From Gemmobacter fulvus (GTDB lineage Bacteria; Pseudomonadota; Alphaproteobacteria; Rhodobacterales; Rhodobacteraceae): a stretch of DNA of 64,000 bases. Numbering within the stretch: position 1 is the stretch's first letter; each line of letters opens with the position of its first letter. The position numbers and the translations under genes were made by a program. Below, one piece after another: positions 32,341-40,784 of this stretch. Below the pieces are notes generated by a model. It did not search any database. It had not been told where the DNA came from and saw nothing but the letters and a program-made list of their open reading frames with translations. The stretch lies in contig NZ_CP076362.1 of NCBI RefSeq assembly GCF_018798885.1, forward strand, positions 310,001 to 374,000. Direction: 5' to 3'.

Positions 32341-33399
32341 TCAGCTGCTCGCCGTACCGCTTGGGGGTACAAGCCAGCTTGCGGGCTGTACTTTGTTGGG
32401 TGCAATGATGCTGTCATGTAACCCGGTATTCAGGCCATAGGTGCCGTAATATACGTCTTCGACACCGATCATGGTATTGCTGACCACAGTAATGCCGCTG
32501 GATGCCATTTTATAGCGTGTAACCTCATTCGCAATCAGAACACCTGCGGGCGGGCGCTTGTGGCGAAAGAAGGTCTTGTTCCCTGTCGACCCGATCGTAT
32601 TGGCCTGAACATAGGATTTCGGAGCATTGTCCAGATAGATGTTCACGCTGAAATTGTCATAAACAACATTGCCATGTACTTTGACATTGCTTGACGACAA
32701 CACGCCGATGCCCTCGCCATGGTTTTCATACACACGGTTTGCGCGCACGATGCTTTGATCCGAAACGGCAATGGCGATTCCAATCGGCCAACCGGAGTTT
32801 CGATTGCGTGCCCGGTTCATCCGGCAATTGTCGCGCACTATGTTGTATTCCACAACATTCTTGCCCGATCCGCCGCGACGGTCATGCCCGACCCAGATCC
32901 CTGCCCCCTGGCTGCCAACGACGACATTCTTTCGCACAACGGTATGGAAGGTTCCCCAGAGCCCGATCCCGGTGCGCGAGGCGTTCCGAACCTCAAACCC
33001 TTCAAAAATGATATGATCGCCGCCAATGTCGACCAAGGTGTCAACTTTGGTTCGGCTGCCATCAATGACCGCTCCGCGCTCGCCCTTGATGACGATGGGC
33101 GCGCCCAACCTGCCGCTTGTGTTGATCTTTACCTTCTCGCTGTAAACGCCGCGACGCACGAGAACCGTGTCCCCCGGACGGGCACTTTTGGCGGCATGGC
33201 TAATCGAATTGAACGGAGCAGTGATGCTGCCGGAGCCAGCGGTACTTGAAGCATCGACATACAAGGTGCGCGCCACGGATGGGCACGCCAGGATGGGCAG
33301 GAAGACCAGCGCCAGGAAGGCGTGCTTGAAGGATCCAAAGCAAACGAAGAGCACCTGCGCACATAGCTGTGCGAGAGTGCCGGTGCGGCCGCTCGTCAT
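32341..33399 (-). CDS. Secreted right-handed parallel beta-helix protein (copy 1)
   Basis: This 352-residue protein starts at the ATG at 33399 (AGGAG 8 nt upstream) with a signal-like hydrophobic stretch (FKHAFLALVFLPILACPSVA). The body repeats beta-helix turns, for example GGDHIIFEGFEVRNAS, TGIGLWGTFHTVVRKNVV, GIAIAVSDQSIVRANRVYEN and VYDNFSVNIYLDNAP. Such folds occur in polysaccharide lyases, epimerases and surface proteins, so processing of the exopolysaccharide made here is plausible but unproven. It is clearly paralogous to the divergent gene at 33834. Confidence 0.85.
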   Translation of the reverse strand: MTSGRTGTLAQLCAQVLFVCFGSFKHAFLALVFLPILACPSVARTLYVDASSTAGSGSITAPFNSISHAAKSARPGDTVLVRRGVYSEKVKINTSGRLGAPIVIKGERGAVIDGSRTKVDTLVDIGGDHIIFEGFEVRNASRTGIGLWGTFHTVVRKNVVVGSQGAGIWVGHDRRGGSGKNVVEYNIVRDNCRMNRARNRNSGWPIGIAIAVSDQSIVRANRVYENHGEGIGVLSSSNVKVHGNVVYDNFSVNIYLDNAPKSYVQANTIGSTGNKTFFRHKRPPAGVLIANEVTRYKMASSGITVVSNTMIGVEDVYYGTYGLNTGLHDSIIAPNKVQPASWLVPPSGTASS

Positions 33400-33833
33400 C
33401 GGTAAACTCCTGTATACTGCTTGCAGCTTTTGACTGTCTTGGCTCAACAATGCCCCAAAACTCGGGCGCAAACGTGTCAAAATCGGGAACAAGCGGCAGC
33501 GGAATCTTCCTGCAGACGAATTGTTGCATCTCGGTAACGGCAGGCCCGGGCATATCCCGGTGACAGGCCGCCAGAACGCCGATCCAACCCCGGCGAACCC
33601 GCGCAATCGTACCGGCGCGCTGATTTCATATTCCCCTTTGGGTGTCTATCGAATGATGCCGTACCCTTGTCACACCGGCAAAGGACCGCGCATAGGGCAT
33701 GCTGAGATCAACGAAGGTCAGGCCAAGTGCCTTGCCACAATGCTGGCTAAACGCAATTTCCGCATATAGGCTGACACTGAGCGCGGGTTGCCCAGTCGGG
33801 CCCAGCCCCCGCTTTTGTCGAGGAGGAGAACCG
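33400..33833. other. Divergent intergenic region between the two beta-helix genes
   Basis: This 434-bp gap holds no convincing gene; short readings on both strands show no recognisable motif or signal peptide. It is less GC-rich than the catabolic loci and must carry both divergent promoters. The ribosome-binding sites at its ends (AGGAG for the minus gene, GAGGAGGAG for the plus gene) are strong. I could not define promoter boxes with confidence. Confidence 0.5.
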
Positions 33834-34823
33834 GTGTATTGCCGCTCACTTATCGTGCTCGCCGCCATGGCCGGGCTTTGGCCGAACCTGCTGGTGGCAC
33901 GGTCCTACTATGTATCCACCTCGGGAAACGACCAGTGGCCGGGCACGATCGAGAAGCCCTTCGCAAGCCTGAGCTTCCAGGCCGGTCGTCTTGCACCTGG
34001 GGCGGATGTGATCGTGATGGAAGGCACCTATCTGGGGCCGGTTCGCATTGATTTGGCAGGAACAGCCGCTAAACCGATCAGTATCAGTGCTGCAAAAGGT
34101 GCAACGGTCATCATAGACGGAAGCAAGACAGACGCCGAAACAGACCTAGTTGTCATTTCCGGCAAACATGTGGTTTTCGAAGGGTTTGAAGTCCGGAATG
34201 CGCAAGGCTCGGGAATTACATTGTGGGGCACAGAGCATGTAACCGTTCGCAACAATACAGTGCATGCCAGCCACAAAACAGGAATTTGGGTTGGCCATGA
34301 AACACGCGGCGTTTCGCAGAACAATCTTGTCGAATTCAATGTCGTTTATGGCAACGTGCTGGAAAACAAACAGCGCGACATGGAGCGTCTCTGGGCATCC
34401 GGTATCGAAATCTCTGCCTCTGACAACTCAATCGTCAGACGCAACAAGACTTACAAGAACTATGGAGAGGGCATCAGCGTCATGTCGTCCATAGAAGGGC
34501 TTGTTGAAGAGAACCTTTTTTACGACAATTACAGCGTCAATATTTATCTTGACAATGCGCAAGACATAAGAGTGCTAAAGAATACTGCCGGGACTTCCGC
34601 AGATGCCGCTTTTTATCGCGATGGCGAACCAGCCTATGCAGCCTCCATAGGAGACAAAGAGGCCCCGATCGTCTTGCCGTCGAAGGGCAATATCATTGCG
34701 GATAACCGATGGGTGGGTGGCCGCGGTGTATTTATTGAACCGGACCTCATCCCCGGGGGTGTACTTCTGGAGACAGGTCCGCCAAACAGAAGCCAACCTG
34801 GCTTGATCCGACTCGAGAACTAA
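33834..34823 (+). CDS. Secreted right-handed parallel beta-helix protein (copy 2)
   Basis: This 329-residue protein starts at a GTG at 33834, chosen because GAGGAGGAG precedes it and the product opens with a signal-like stretch (CRSLIVLAAMAGLWPNLLVA). Beta-helix turns include SGKHVVFEGFEVRNAQ, SGITLWGTEHVTVRNNTV, TGIWVGHETRG, SGIEISASDNSIVRRNKTYK and FYDNYSVNIYLDNAQ. Many match copy 1 almost word for word, yet the two C-termini differ. Probably a duplicated lyase, epimerase or carbohydrate-binding surface protein. Confidence 0.83.
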   Translation: MYCRSLIVLAAMAGLWPNLLVARSYYVSTSGNDQWPGTIEKPFASLSFQAGRLAPGADVIVMEGTYLGPVRIDLAGTAAKPISISAAKGATVIIDGSKTDAETDLVVISGKHVVFEGFEVRNAQGSGITLWGTEHVTVRNNTVHASHKTGIWVGHETRGVSQNNLVEFNVVYGNVLENKQRDMERLWASGIEISASDNSIVRRNKTYKNYGEGISVMSSIEGLVEENLFYDNYSVNIYLDNAQDIRVLKNTAGTSADAAFYRDGEPAYAASIGDKEAPIVLPSKGNIIADNRWVGGRGVFIEPDLIPGGVLLETGPPNRSQPGLIRLEN

Positions 34824-35275
34824 GGGGAATGTCTGGCAAAGCGCGATGTCGCGTTCACATGCCGCATCGTAGGGCTTGCTGGCTTTGCGGCACCGCCGCA
34901 ATCTCAGGTGGCCTGACGGCGCAAGCACTTCACAAAAGGACCTTTTCATATATCTGAAGTGCGGGATTAACGTCTTTGGCGCGGAATCAAACGTCGATTC
35001 GCACCGGCATCAAATCGTAAAGCGCGCTCTGGACGCCACACTAATACGTTAACGATTTTCCACCTTAGATTGAACATATAGAATTTAAGTCATGTCAGGG
35101 CTGCAACATTTTCTCGCTTTTTCACAATTTCAAAGTGAATCTGCAATGTTACTTGACTCAGACCCAGCCAAGGCAGCCAGTTAATGCTCAGTTGAATGCA
35201 GGATCGCAGTGCGTTGACCGGAGCATTTCAGGGGCCGCTTTCTTGACGCACTCTTTATATTTCAGGGGGGATCTT
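34824..35275. other. AT-richer intergenic region before the sugar-phosphate transferase
   Basis: No gene is evident in these 452 bp. From about 34930 to 35270 the sequence is visibly AT-richer than its surroundings, as expected for a promoter or silencer-bound region ahead of an exopolysaccharide gene. I saw no clear hairpin terminator for the upstream gene and no strong palindromic operator. Confidence 0.5.
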
Positions 35276-36070
35276 ATGGTCCTTTTCAGTCTGTATCGGG
35301 AGCATGTTCTTGAGGTTTCCAGTCTGGTCTTCGGACCAGATCCGATACAATGTACCCCGATGCATCTTGAAGAACAGATTACTTCGACGTCAGCGCAGGA
35401 TCTATGGAACAAGCCTGCAAAATCGGCTTCAGGAGATAAGTCTTGGCGGCGCAGGACTGTCTATGCGATCTTCGGAAAAAGAGTGCTTGATATCAGCCTG
35501 GTCGTTTTGATGCTGCCGATAATTGCAATCCTCCTGATCATCATGTTGCCGATTGTTATACGCGACAATGGGCCGTTTATCTACCGCCACCCGCGTGTCG
35601 GGCGCACTGGCAAGATGTTTGACTGCCTGAAGGTTCGCACCATGCGGACAGATTCCGCCGAACAACTCGCCAAGCTTTTGCAATCCGACCCGGAAGCCGC
35701 CCGCGAGTGGGCGGAGACCCAAAAACTGCGCAAGGATCCACGCATTACGCGGGCCGGACAGATATTCCGCAAAACCAGCTTGGACGAATTGCCGCAATTA
35801 TGGAACGTCCTGCGGGGCGAGATGAGTTTGATAGGCCCGCGCCCCGTGACCCTGGAAGAAATCGAGCGATATGGGGATGCACGCAAAGACTATATTTCCG
35901 TGCGCCCGGGCATCACAGGGCTATGGCAAATTGCATCCTCGCGTTATGAGATGACCTACGACGAGAGGGTCGCTGTGGATGCGTCCTATGCAAAATCGGT
36001 CAGCTTTATTGGCGACATGCGGATTTTTTGGGGCACTGTAATCTGGGCAATGAAGCCTAACGGAATTTAA
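35276..36070 (+). CDS. Initiating sugar-phosphate transferase (ExoY/WcaJ-type)
   Basis: This 264-residue enzyme attaches the first sugar phosphate to undecaprenyl phosphate. A membrane helix (VLDISLVVLMLPIIAILLII) precedes the catalytic domain with YRHPRVGRTGKMFDCLKVRTM, DPRITRAGQIFRKTSLDELPQLWN, GEMSLIGPRPV and RPGITGLWQIASSRYEMTYD, the bacterial sugar transferase signature. I chose the ATG at 35276, with AGGGGGG before it; a start further upstream or at 35360 is possible. Its 3' end overlaps the convergent glycosyltransferase by 14 bp. Confidence 0.92.
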   Translation: MVLFSLYREHVLEVSSLVFGPDPIQCTPMHLEEQITSTSAQDLWNKPAKSASGDKSWRRRTVYAIFGKRVLDISLVVLMLPIIAILLIIMLPIVIRDNGPFIYRHPRVGRTGKMFDCLKVRTMRTDSAEQLAKLLQSDPEAAREWAETQKLRKDPRITRAGQIFRKTSLDELPQLWNVLRGEMSLIGPRPVTLEEIERYGDARKDYISVRPGITGLWQIASSRYEMTYDERVAVDASYAKSVSFIGDMRIFWGTVIWAMKPNGI

Positions 36071-37229
36071 TGGCGGTATTACGGTTTTTTTTGACATATA
36101 CCAACTCACGGTAAAGCTGTGCAAGCCGTGATGCCGTTACCTCGATACTGTAATTGCTGACCACGACATCACGCGCGTGTTGTGCCGAATAACTTGGCAG
36201 GCCTTGCAATGTGGCGATCAGCGCCGACACCAGACCACTGTCGTCATCGACATCAACCAGACACCCCAATCCTTGCGACAAAAGTTCGGGCGCAGCGCCC
36301 ACTTTGGTGGCTACGCAGGGCAAGCCTGTTGCCAGTGCCTCCAGCATTGCATTTGACAGGCCTTCCGCTTCAGACGGCAGAACAAACACATCCGCAGCGG
36401 CATACCAGTCGCACAGGTCAGCTTGTGCCCCGGCGAGGATAATACCTTCGGTCCGGGCAGCGGCCAGAGCGTGGGCAAGACTGCCCGTCCCGGCAACCAC
36501 AAGCGTCGCCGCAGGGATCACAGACCGCACATGAGGCCAAAGGGCGACAAGGCGATCAATCCGTTTTTCCCGTTCAAGCCGTCCGGCGAACATGGCAATC
36601 GGGCCATCGGGAAGACCCAACCCTGCGCGGATGTGTATTTTCCTGTCCGGCTCAACGGGATGAAAACGCGCCAAATCAACGCCATTTGGGATAAAACGGC
36701 GTCTTTCGGACGGAACACCATGGTCGGCAAGTTCCGCATCAATTTCGCCGCTGATCACCGAAAAGGCATCGACCCGCTGCAACAGGCGCGACAGACGAAG
36801 GCGGCCGATCCGACTGCCCTCAAGGACCGCGATGTCGCCCAGACTGCCGCCGCGCAAAACCTTGGCTGCAACCGCCGTTCCACACATCACTTTATAGGCA
36901 ATGGCCGTGGTGGTGGGTGATAGCAGTTCATGGGCGTGTACCACGTCTGGCCCAAAGCGGCGCAGCAGGCGCAGCGCTTGCGCGGTGTAACTGAGCGACG
37001 CAATCACCCGTGGACCATGAACATCAATACGATGAACCGGAATACCGTTGACCAGACTATAGGGCGGGCTGTCGTCGTGTCGGCGCGTGATGACGGTGGC
37101 ATCAATGCCCAGATCGGGCAAACGCTGCAATACGGCAGAGAGTTGCTTTTCAGCGCCCCCTGTGAAGGGAATGTAGCGCTGTGTCAGCATGGCCACGCGA
37201 ATGCGGTCCGGAACGGATTTCGCGCTCAT
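36057..37229 (-). CDS. Family 4 glycosyltransferase
   Basis: This 390-residue GT-B enzyme has an N-terminal acceptor domain (MLTQRYIPFTGGAEKQLSAV) and a C-terminal nucleotide-sugar domain with GPIAMFAGRLEREKRIDRLV, WYAAADVFVLPSEAEGLSNAMLEALA and the EX7E-type pattern of GT4. It presumably adds one sugar to the lipid-linked repeat unit. Its start overlaps the asparagine synthase stop by 4 bp, so the two are co-translated. Confidence 0.92.
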   Translation of the reverse strand: MSAKSVPDRIRVAMLTQRYIPFTGGAEKQLSAVLQRLPDLGIDATVITRRHDDSPPYSLVNGIPVHRIDVHGPRVIASLSYTAQALRLLRRFGPDVVHAHELLSPTTTAIAYKVMCGTAVAAKVLRGGSLGDIAVLEGSRIGRLRLSRLLQRVDAFSVISGEIDAELADHGVPSERRRFIPNGVDLARFHPVEPDRKIHIRAGLGLPDGPIAMFAGRLEREKRIDRLVALWPHVRSVIPAATLVVAGTGSLAHALAAARTEGIILAGAQADLCDWYAAADVFVLPSEAEGLSNAMLEALATGLPCVATKVGAAPELLSQGLGCLVDVDDDSGLVSALIATLQGLPSYSAQHARDVVVSNYSIEVTASRLAQLYRELVYVKKNRNTAIKFR

Positions 37230-39100
37230 GCCTGCGCCCCGGCGCCATGTTGCCGCAGCCAGGATTCCAGAATGAGAAGGCGCCAGAACTGGTCGCCGTA
37301 GTCACGCCTGCCTTCAATATGCTCTGTCAACAAGGCCTCAACGCCGTCAACCCGCCATAGCCTGGATATATTGGTCGACGGAGCCAAAAGCCGTTCACGT
37401 ACAAACGCCGCGCCAGCGGGGGTGCGGATCCAATCGCCGACGGGCACACCAAAGCCACGCTTGCCACCTTTTGCAACCTCTGCTGGCAAGCGCCGTCTTG
37501 CCAACTGGCGCAACATCCGCTTGCCCTGACCCGCACGCAACAACAGGCGGGCGGGCAGTTTTGCCGCGAACTCTGCTACTCTATAGTCTAGAAAAGGGGA
37601 TCGCGCCTCGGTGGAATATGCCATCGAGGCACGGTCAACCTTTACCAGCACGTCATCCGGCAAGTAATGCGCATAATCGAACATTCTTTGGCGTGAGAGA
37701 AGATCCTTGTGCGTCGTACCCGCCCAGGTGCGCCGGACCGAGGGAACAAGGTCACGCGTTGTGTTTTCCTCCATGTGGATCAGCTGACCCAAGGCCGGAT
37801 CGCGCGCAAGTCCCAGCCCATCAAAGGCCGCACCCAACATGCTGCCCGGCAGCGTTGCCTTGGCAAGACGGTAGGCCTGTTGCGCGGACAGCCGTCTGCG
37901 ACCCAAAGCCCAGATCATCCCGCGAACGCCATCGGGCAAGGCCATGATCGCGCGATATTTCTGGATCTCGACATAGCGGCGGTAGCCACCGAACGCCTCA
38001 TCCCCGCCATCCCCTGTCAACAAGACGGTTGCATGCGCGCGCGCGGCTTCGCAGATATACAGCATTGGCAAGGCCGAAGGGTCGCCAAAGGGCTCATCAT
38101 AGACCATAGCCACCCGGTCTACGCCTGCCAAGTCGCTTTCGGTCAAAGTCAATACCGCAACCCGCATCCCAACGTGTTCTGCAGTTTTGCACGCCAAATC
38201 GGATTCATCGTAATCCGCGCGATTGAAACCTGCCACCAGCCCAAGTGGTGCGCCCCCTGATTGCGCCATGTAAGACCCGACCAGACCGCTGTCGATCCCA
38301 CCAGACAGTAGCAGCGCAACGGGGACATCGCTGCGCATCCGAAGGGCCGTTGCGTCTGCCAAAAGCACATCAAGCTCTTCCAGTAGGGCTTCCTCCTGCC
38401 CCATCAGCCGATGATCCGGGGCGATATCAAGCTGCCACCAGCATGTTGCAGCCATCACCGGGGTTTCAAGATCACCTGCGATGTAATGGCCGGGCGGCAG
38501 TTTGGTGTAGCCCTTGAATATGCACATATCGCCCGGCACATACCCAAGCGCCATATACTCGACCGCAGCGTCAGGGTCGATCTGCCTGTCTGCATCCGGC
38601 CACTGCAAAAGGCCACGCAGTTCGGAGGCAAAGCGTAGTGTCCCTCGGCCAAAGCGCAGATACAGTGGCTTCACGCCAAATCGGTCCCGGGCCAGAAGAT
38701 AGCTGCGTTTTTTCAGATCCACATAGGCAAAGGCAAACATGCCGTTAAGGCGGTTCAGGGCTTTGGCCCCCTCCCGCATGAGCAGGCGCAAGACCACCTC
38801 GGTATCTGTGCCACTCCGAAAGCATTCGCCCTCGGCCTCAAGGGCTTTGCGCAGTTCCAGATAATTATAGACCTCGCCGTTAAAAACCAGAATATGCTGA
38901 CCGTCTTCTGATCGCATTGGCTGATTACCCTCGGCTGACAAATCCAGAATTGCCAACCTGCGGAACCCCAGCATCCAGTGCTCGCCTCTTGCAAAACCGC
39001 TTGCATCAGGCCCGCGGTGCCGGATACTTTCCGAGATACGGTCGATTGCAGACGCATCCTCCAAGCAATGCGGACCGAATTCGCCGAACATTCCACACAT
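37226..39100 (-). CDS. asnB: Asparagine synthase (glutamine-hydrolysing) in a polysaccharide cluster
   Basis: This 624-residue AsnB has an N-terminal class-II glutaminase domain (Cys2 nucleophile; IRHRGPDASG, LVFNGEVYNYLELR) and a C-terminal synthetase domain with the ATP-binding loop LLSGGIDSGLVGSYMA and LTGDGGDEAFGGYRRY. AsnB paralogues in exopolysaccharide loci often amidate sugar acids or modify the polymer rather than make free asparagine. Here the overlap with a glycosyltransferase supports that reading, but the acceptor is unknown. Confidence 0.92.
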   Translation of the reverse strand: MCGMFGEFGPHCLEDASAIDRISESIRHRGPDASGFARGEHWMLGFRRLAILDLSAEGNQPMRSEDGQHILVFNGEVYNYLELRKALEAEGECFRSGTDTEVVLRLLMREGAKALNRLNGMFAFAYVDLKKRSYLLARDRFGVKPLYLRFGRGTLRFASELRGLLQWPDADRQIDPDAAVEYMALGYVPGDMCIFKGYTKLPPGHYIAGDLETPVMAATCWWQLDIAPDHRLMGQEEALLEELDVLLADATALRMRSDVPVALLLSGGIDSGLVGSYMAQSGGAPLGLVAGFNRADYDESDLACKTAEHVGMRVAVLTLTESDLAGVDRVAMVYDEPFGDPSALPMLYICEAARAHATVLLTGDGGDEAFGGYRRYVEIQKYRAIMALPDGVRGMIWALGRRRLSAQQAYRLAKATLPGSMLGAAFDGLGLARDPALGQLIHMEENTTRDLVPSVRRTWAGTTHKDLLSRQRMFDYAHYLPDDVLVKVDRASMAYSTEARSPFLDYRVAEFAAKLPARLLLRAGQGKRMLRQLARRRLPAEVAKGGKRGFGVPVGDWIRTPAGAAFVRERLLAPSTNISRLWRVDGVEALLTEHIEGRRDYGDQFWRLLILESWLRQHGAGAQA

Positions 39101-39247
39101 GGACAGACTTTCGCTAGGGCCACAGCATTCTTCAGCAGGCTGGGCTACATCTCTCTGAAACGCAATAATTCAAATGACAACGCCCTCTTGTGCGCATCAG
39201 CTTGACCTTCGCTCCGGCATGGCATCAGCGCTTGATGGCAAGGCCCT

Positions 39248-40750
39248 ATGCATTGCGCATTCACCATGACAGAGCTGGACCGCATGAGCCGGGCCATACG
39301 CAGCGGCGCCATGGTATCATATTTCGGCTTTTTCGCAGGCAAGCTGATCGCGTTTGCAACCATGGTGGTTCTGGCCCGCCTTCTGACGCCAGAAAATTTT
39401 GGTCTGGTTGCTATCGGTTTCCTTGTCCTTGCCATAAACGAGGCCTTGACCGAGGCCGGTGCCGGGGCAGTGATCGTCTGGCGCCGCGGCGATCTGAACG
39501 TCACAGCCGCTGTGGCGCTGTCGTTATCTCTGGCCTCGGGTGCGGCGATGGCGGGTGTGGTCTATCTGGCAGCCCCCATGTTGTCGATTTTTTTCAAGGC
39601 GCCTGACGTATCGGGGGTGATCCGGGCTTTTGCCTTTTGCATATTGCTTGGCAGCCCATCCGCCGTGTTTTCCGGAATTCTTCAGCGTCGGATGGAATTC
39701 GGGCGCAGAATCGTCCCGGAAATCGCGAAGGCGGTGACGAAGGCAATCGTCGGCATTCCGATGGCCCTGGCTGGCTTTGGGGTGTGGAGTCTTGTTTACA
39801 GCCATATTGCATCCATCGCCATTGGCCTGATTCTGGCGATGTTGCTCAGTGGATGGCGCCCACGCCTGTCGCTCGACCGATCCGAAACAAAAGCCATTTT
39901 GCCCTATGCCGTACAGATTGCAGCGATCGGCCTGCTGGGCGTCGCCATCAGAAAACTGGACGTAGCGATCGTTGGTTATCGCTTTCAGACCGAGATGCTG
40001 GGCTACTACACGCTGGCCTTTTCACTTGTTGAGCTGGTCGTTCTGGGCATCTGCTGGTCCGCCAGCCAAGCCCTGTTTCCTGCGCTCAGCCAGAGCGTGG
40101 ATGATGTCGCGCGCCTCAGACAGGTCTTTGCCCGCGGGCTGACGGTGCTGTTGGCGGTCACCCTGCCCGTCGCCGTTGGTATGGCGCTGGTCGCGGAACC
40201 CTTTATCCTCTCGGTTTTTGGCAGCAAATGGGCATCTGCCGTGCCATTGATGCAGATCCTTGCATTCTATGCCCTGATCTATTCGACAGGCTTCAATCTA
40301 GGTGATATTTACAAGGCAACGGGCCGACCGCAGGTGCTGACATTGATCGGCGCATTTAATCTGGTGCTGGCAGTGCCGATCCTTCTCGCAGGATCCTTGT
40401 GGGGGGTGGCTGGTATTGCGGGGGGGCAAGTTTTGGTTGCCTGCGTGATTTCGGCCGTGAACTGGATTGTTGCTGGGCGGCTGATCGGCGTCGGCAGTGA
40501 TGTCCTTTTTTCATCTTTGCTACGCCCATTCATCGCGACCGTTGGCGGGGCTCTTGGATGTGTGACGGCGGGTTGGGCTGTTCAGGGTAATGTGTCCGAG
40601 CCCATGCGCCTTGTGTTGATGTGCCTTGCAGGTGGCCTACCCTATCTGATGTTCCTGGCCCTGCTGATGACCAGAATGTCGCCATACCGGACACGCCCCC
40701 CGGCGCAGGATCGGCCATCGGGCGGGGCAGAAACCAAAGGACCGCAATGA
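39248..40750 (+). CDS. Polysaccharide flippase (Wzx/MOP superfamily, WzxC-like)
   Basis: This 500-residue membrane protein has about twelve to fourteen hydrophobic segments. The N-terminal block SGAMVSYFGFFAGKLIAFAT, VVLARLLTPENFGLVAIG and FKAPDVSGVIRAFAF are typical of the polysaccharide-transport family that moves undecaprenyl-linked repeat units across the inner membrane. I kept the ATG at 39248, which has AAGG close before it; an in-frame ATG at 39266 is an alternative. The next gene, the polymerase, starts 34 bp later. Confidence 0.92.
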   Translation: MHCAFTMTELDRMSRAIRSGAMVSYFGFFAGKLIAFATMVVLARLLTPENFGLVAIGFLVLAINEALTEAGAGAVIVWRRGDLNVTAAVALSLSLASGAAMAGVVYLAAPMLSIFFKAPDVSGVIRAFAFCILLGSPSAVFSGILQRRMEFGRRIVPEIAKAVTKAIVGIPMALAGFGVWSLVYSHIASIAIGLILAMLLSGWRPRLSLDRSETKAILPYAVQIAAIGLLGVAIRKLDVAIVGYRFQTEMLGYYTLAFSLVELVVLGICWSASQALFPALSQSVDDVARLRQVFARGLTVLLAVTLPVAVGMALVAEPFILSVFGSKWASAVPLMQILAFYALIYSTGFNLGDIYKATGRPQVLTLIGAFNLVLAVPILLAGSLWGVAGIAGGQVLVACVISAVNWIVAGRLIGVGSDVLFSSLLRPFIATVGGALGCVTAGWAVQGNVSEPMRLVLMCLAGGLPYLMFLALLMTRMSPYRTRPPAQDRPSGGAETKGPQ

Positions 40751-40784
40751 GGCGTGGCAAGAGATACGGCGGTGCAATCACAGC

